NCBI GenBank assembly: GCA_013076295.1
Contig: RQOL01000961.1
Coordinates: 1 to 64,000 of the forward strand
Direction of reading: 5' to 3'
Source of the DNA: Sanderia malayensis
Lineage: Eukaryota > Cnidaria > Scyphozoa > Semaeostomeae > Pelagiidae
DNA length: 64,000 nt
Part shown: positions 60,759-64,000 of the stretch, piece after piece
Numbering within the stretch: the first letter of the stretch is position 1
Layout: every line of letters starts with the position of its first letter
Notes under the pieces: model-generated
What the model was told of the DNA's origin: nothing
Seen by the model: the letters and a program-made list of their open reading frames with translations, nothing else
Database searches by the model: none
Made by a program: the position numbers and the translations under genes

Positions 60759-62141
60759 TTATTGAAGAACTTTCAAAAACTCGTTGTATGCAAGTTGACC
60801 TGTCATATTTTTATCGAAATATGACATTAAATGGTAGAATTCCTCCTCATTGAGTTCAACGGTAAATTTCCGTAGCATTTGCCTGGCTTCGATTGTAGAA
60901 CACATGCCGGTAGCAAATCTATCTGTGGCCTAAAAGTGATTGGTAAAATGACAGATGAATAACAGATATATAACCATAACGTGTGAAGACACATGTGCGA
61001 TTATTTCTCTCTGAGCGAGCATGAGATTAAACAAATCGATTGCTTGACCCCCCTTAGAAATCACGCTGTCCATTCATGCATAAGAGGGGTTGAAAGAAAT
61101 CCCGGGGGTAACAAGGGTGGAAGGGCTTGACGCCAATCCAATGTATCTACAGCAACCACAGTATCAGTATCGTACAACTATTACTATGCAACATGTACAA
61201 AGAATGTATGTTGAAATACACAGAATTTTTACCTTGAACGCGCGTCTGATTGCTTTCCAGTCACTATGCATTTCTCTTCGCATTCTTGACATCAGAGAGT
61301 TCAGAAACTCATTTTCTGTACGCATGCTTGGCTAAAATAAAAGTCAGGCAATATAAGATGCATTATTAGATGCAAAATTGGATGCACTATTGTTTGGATT
61401 ATTGCATATAATAGAACATCCACATAACGGACACTCATGGGAATCGATGATTTTGTTTGCTATAGAGAGGTGCCCCTTGTATGGAGGTTCTTGGTTTTTC
61501 AAAGAGATCACAAATTTCGAAAAATGTTGATGCAGAAATATTTGTCCCTTAGTTAGAGCTGTCTTCTGTATAGAATTGTCTGTTGATAGAGCTCCAGCTG
61601 ATACAGCTTTGTACAAGCTCAAACGTGAATGTGAGCTGACATTAGATTAGATATTCTACAGTGCAGAAAACTAGCAATGTACCTTTATTGGTGATCGAGG
61701 CCTAGCGTCGTTAGTGTTATTGTTGGCATCAGGGGCATTGTTTCTAATGAAATCCATGTAATTCACCCTGTGGGGTAAAATTATTCAAATTATTAACAAC
61801 AATATGTCAAACTCGTAATCAGAAAAACTATCTTATTTCAAAGAAAGACGTATGCCCATGAGTTAAGCTGTCCCCTCAACCATCGAGACAGTGCCACAGG
61901 ATTTGGACCAGTGATTTTTTTATCAATTCTTCATTCATCAATTTTCTATCAAACGTGTAACTTTGCTAATACTGAGTGTTAACAACAGGACCATTGAAGC
62001 GAGTGAAGCTCAGTGGCAATAAACGCAGGGAAATTAAAAATTGTTTCAAAACTAACCTTCCTCTATTGTCTATATCATACTTTCTAGCAAGTATTGTAGC
62101 TTCTTCATCGCTCAAAAGAACTTGAAAAGACCCCAGTATTG
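60759..62141 (-). CDS. EF-hand protein, EFCAB6-like repeats (5' end uncertain)
   Basis: Exons 62057-62141, 61683-61767, 61233-61331 and 60759-60929 join in phase. The first reads SFQVLLSDEEATILARKYDI then DNRGR, followed by VNYMDFIRNNAP, giving a first EF-hand loop DIDNRGRVNYMD that lacks the final Glu. The last exon has a better second loop, DKNMTGQLAYNE, and ends NEFLKVLQ. The middle holds SLMSRMRREMHSDWKAIRRA. The layout (helix, loop, YMDFIR) resembles the repeated EF-hands of EFCAB6-type ciliary or sperm proteins, but I am not certain. Translation could start at an ATG at 62173-62175 without the first splice, or further exons may be missing; the satellite array begins only about 300 bases upstream, so the gene may be truncated. 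Confidence 0.65.
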
Positions 62142-62483
62142 CTAAAAGAAGACAATTCTCAACATAAAACAACATCTTTCACCATAGAGAGAGGATATAC
62201 GGTCGGTGAAGCAAAAACTTCCAGCCAAGCCAACCGCCCTCCAAAAAATGGCGGACAAAACTCCACAGCTAGAACTCCACATTTTGAAATCAAAGTACAT
62301 TGATAAATTCAATTAAAATCTTCAAAGAAACATTCTGAAGTATCATGTTATGTTTATTTTACTGAATAGTTATGGCTGTTTTATTAATACTATTTGAAGA
62401 AATTATTATCCTTTATTTGTGTACGTTGATAAGCCCAAACATCTCTCAGAGGGTGTAGAGGCAAAAGGTGCACTCAATTCAAA
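62142..62483. other. 5' flank of the EF-hand gene
   Basis: No exon seen. A short open frame on + at 62248 (MADKTPQLELHILKSK) has only 22 codons and is not called. Confidence 0.5.
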
Positions 62484-64000
62484 ATGTGCATCATAGATCC
62501 TCCTGCGCAGTAGCCTATATGTGTTACTGCGCGTGCACACCCACCATTAGGCCACACTAACCCTAACCCTAACCTTAACCCTAACCCTAACCCTAACCCT
62601 AGCCCTAAGCCTCATACCAGACACTGTGGATATCAATGCGCCATACATCCTCCTGCGCAGTAGCCTATATATGTTACTGCGCATGCACGCCCACCTTTCG
62701 GCCACACTAACCCTAACCCTAACCCCAACCCTAAGCCTCACACCAGACACTGTGGATATCAATGCGTCATAGATCCTCCTGCGCAGTAGTCTATATAAGT
62801 TACTGCGCATGCACGCCCACCTTTAGGCCACACAAACCCTAACCCTAACCCTAACCCTTGCCCTAAGCCTCACACCAGACACTGTGGATATCAATGCGTC
62901 ATAGATCTTCCTGCGCAGTAGTCTATATAAGTTACTGCGCATGCACGCCCACCTTTCGGCCACACTAACCCTAACCCTAACCCCAACCCTAAGCCTCACA
63001 CCAGACACTGTGGATATCAATGCGTCATAGATCCTCCTGCGCAGTAGTCTATATAAGTTACTGCGCATGCACGCCCACCTTTCGGCCACACTAACACTAA
63101 CCCTAACCCCAACCCTAAGCCTCACACCAGACACTGTGGATATCAATGCGCCATACATCCTCCTGCGCAGTAGCCTATATATGTTACTGCGCATGCACGC
63201 CCACCTTTCAGCCACACTAACCCTAACCCTAACCCCAACCCTAAGCCTCACACCAGACACTGTGGATATCAATGCGTCATAGATCCTCCTGCGCAGTAGT
63301 CTATATAAGTTACTGCGCATGCACGCCCACCTTTAGGCCACACAAACCCTAACCTTAACCCTAACCCTTGCCCTAAGCCTCACACCAGACACTGTGGATA
63401 TCAATGCGTCATAGATCTTCCTGCGCAGTAGTCTATATAAGTTACTGCGCATGCACGCCCACCTTTCGGCCACACTAACCCTAACCCTAACCCTTGCCCT
63501 AAGCCTCACACCAGACACTGTGGATATCAATGCGTCATAGATCCTCCTGCGCAGTAGTCTATATAAGTTACTGCGCATGCACGCCCACCTTTCGGCCACA
63601 CTAACACTAACCCTAACCCCAACCCTAAGCCTCACACCAGACACTGTGGATATCAATGCGCCATACATCCTCCTGCGCAGTAGCCTATATATGTTACTGC
63701 GCATGCACGCCCACCTTTCAGCCACACTAACCCTAACCCTAACCCCAACCCTAAGCCTCACACCAGACACTGTGGATATCAATGCGCCATACATCCTCCT
63801 GCGCAGTAGCCTATATATGTTACTGCGCATGCACGCCCACCTTTAGGCCACACAAACCCTAACCCTAACCCTAACCCTTGCCCTAAGCCTCACACCAGAC
63901 ACTGTGGATATCAATGCGCCATACATCCTCCTGCGCAGTAGCCTATATATGTTACTGCGCATGCACGCCCACCTTTAGGCCACACAAACCCTAACCCTAA
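62484..64000 (+). repeat. Satellite array with TTAGGG-type repeats, 126/132-bp monomers, 510-bp higher-order unit
   Basis: About twelve monomers, each made of a CCCTAA-repeat block, then CCTCACACCAGACACTGTGG, GATATCAATGCG, CCTGCGCAGTAG, a TATA-like core and TTACTGCGCATGCACGCCCA. Monomer starts (CACGCCC) at 62812, 62944, 63070, 63196, 63322, 63454, 63580, 63706, 63832 and 63964 give spacings 132, 126, 126, 126, then the same again. So the length varies by exactly one hexamer and a four-monomer block of 510 bp recurs. The array runs off the window. Long open frames across it exist because the periods are multiples of three. Confidence 0.96.

Noticed and set aside
62248..62316. Short + strand ORF MADKTPQLELHILKSK
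   Set aside because: Only 22 codons, no splice donor keeping a longer frame was found.
62547..63846. Long open frames such as MRSNLYRLLRRRIYDALIST on both strands of the satellite
   Set aside because: Monomer lengths are multiples of three, so any stop-free monomer frame stays open; no coding evidence.
62484..64000. Right edge as a chromosome end (telomere)
   Set aside because: The + strand reads CCCTAA toward the right, the wrong orientation for a right-hand terminus, and hexamers are interrupted by unique monomer sequence.

Overview
The window is nuclear DNA of an animal. Genes are AT-rich and cut into many short exons with GT-AG introns. Recognisable products are metazoan: the PP6 catalytic subunit, the ciliary transition-zone protein TMEM138, a FAM149B-type ciliary protein, a parvin and a TARG1-like macrodomain protein. 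The right edge carries TTAGGG-type repeats. Many short MITE-like elements and minisatellites suggest an invertebrate; a sponge or other early-branching marine animal is a guess I cannot confirm.

Layout. Positions 1-15782 and 23133-39031 are the two arms of a very large, nearly identical inverted duplication. Each arm carries, in order from its outer end, a FAM149B1-like gene, PPP6C, TMEM138 and a facing low-complexity Ser/Gln/Asn/Lys-rich coding exon. The arms differ mostly by single-base indels, and both arms carry such indels in genes, so residual sequencing error is likely. A 100-base run of N (15783-15882) lies at the inner end of the left arm.

The spacer (15883-23132) holds what looks like a tandem family of at least four small secreted proteins, all on the + strand (called A-D here). 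They share a signal-peptide exon ending in a Lys/His motif, a His/Tyr/Trp/Pro-rich middle exon, and a variable last exon (Lys/Asp repeats, an Ala-rich coiled coil, or an NSQK/NQQQKA low-complexity tract). All their introns are phase 1. Gene D appears to start in the spacer and splice into the low-complexity exon inside the right arm. I recognise no known family; an extracellular matrix, adhesive or mineral-associated role is only a guess from composition.

To the right of the arms (39032-64000): a gene-poor stretch with MITEs; a two-exon hypothetical gene on - (44755-46760); a TARG1/OARD1-like macrodomain gene on - (52649-53358) with Arg at the catalytic Lys position; a possible Cys-rich ORF (54873-55298); a complete 13-exon parvin gene on - (56013-60361); an EF-hand gene on - (60759-62141); and a satellite array (about 62484-64000) with 126/132-bp monomers containing TTAGGG-type repeats, organised as a 510-bp higher-order unit.

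Functional links: FAM149B1 and TMEM138 are both primary-cilium genes (human Joubert syndrome loci) and sit either side of PPP6C. Parvin acts in integrin adhesion. The secreted cluster is the most unusual content, and it is enclosed by the inverted duplication.
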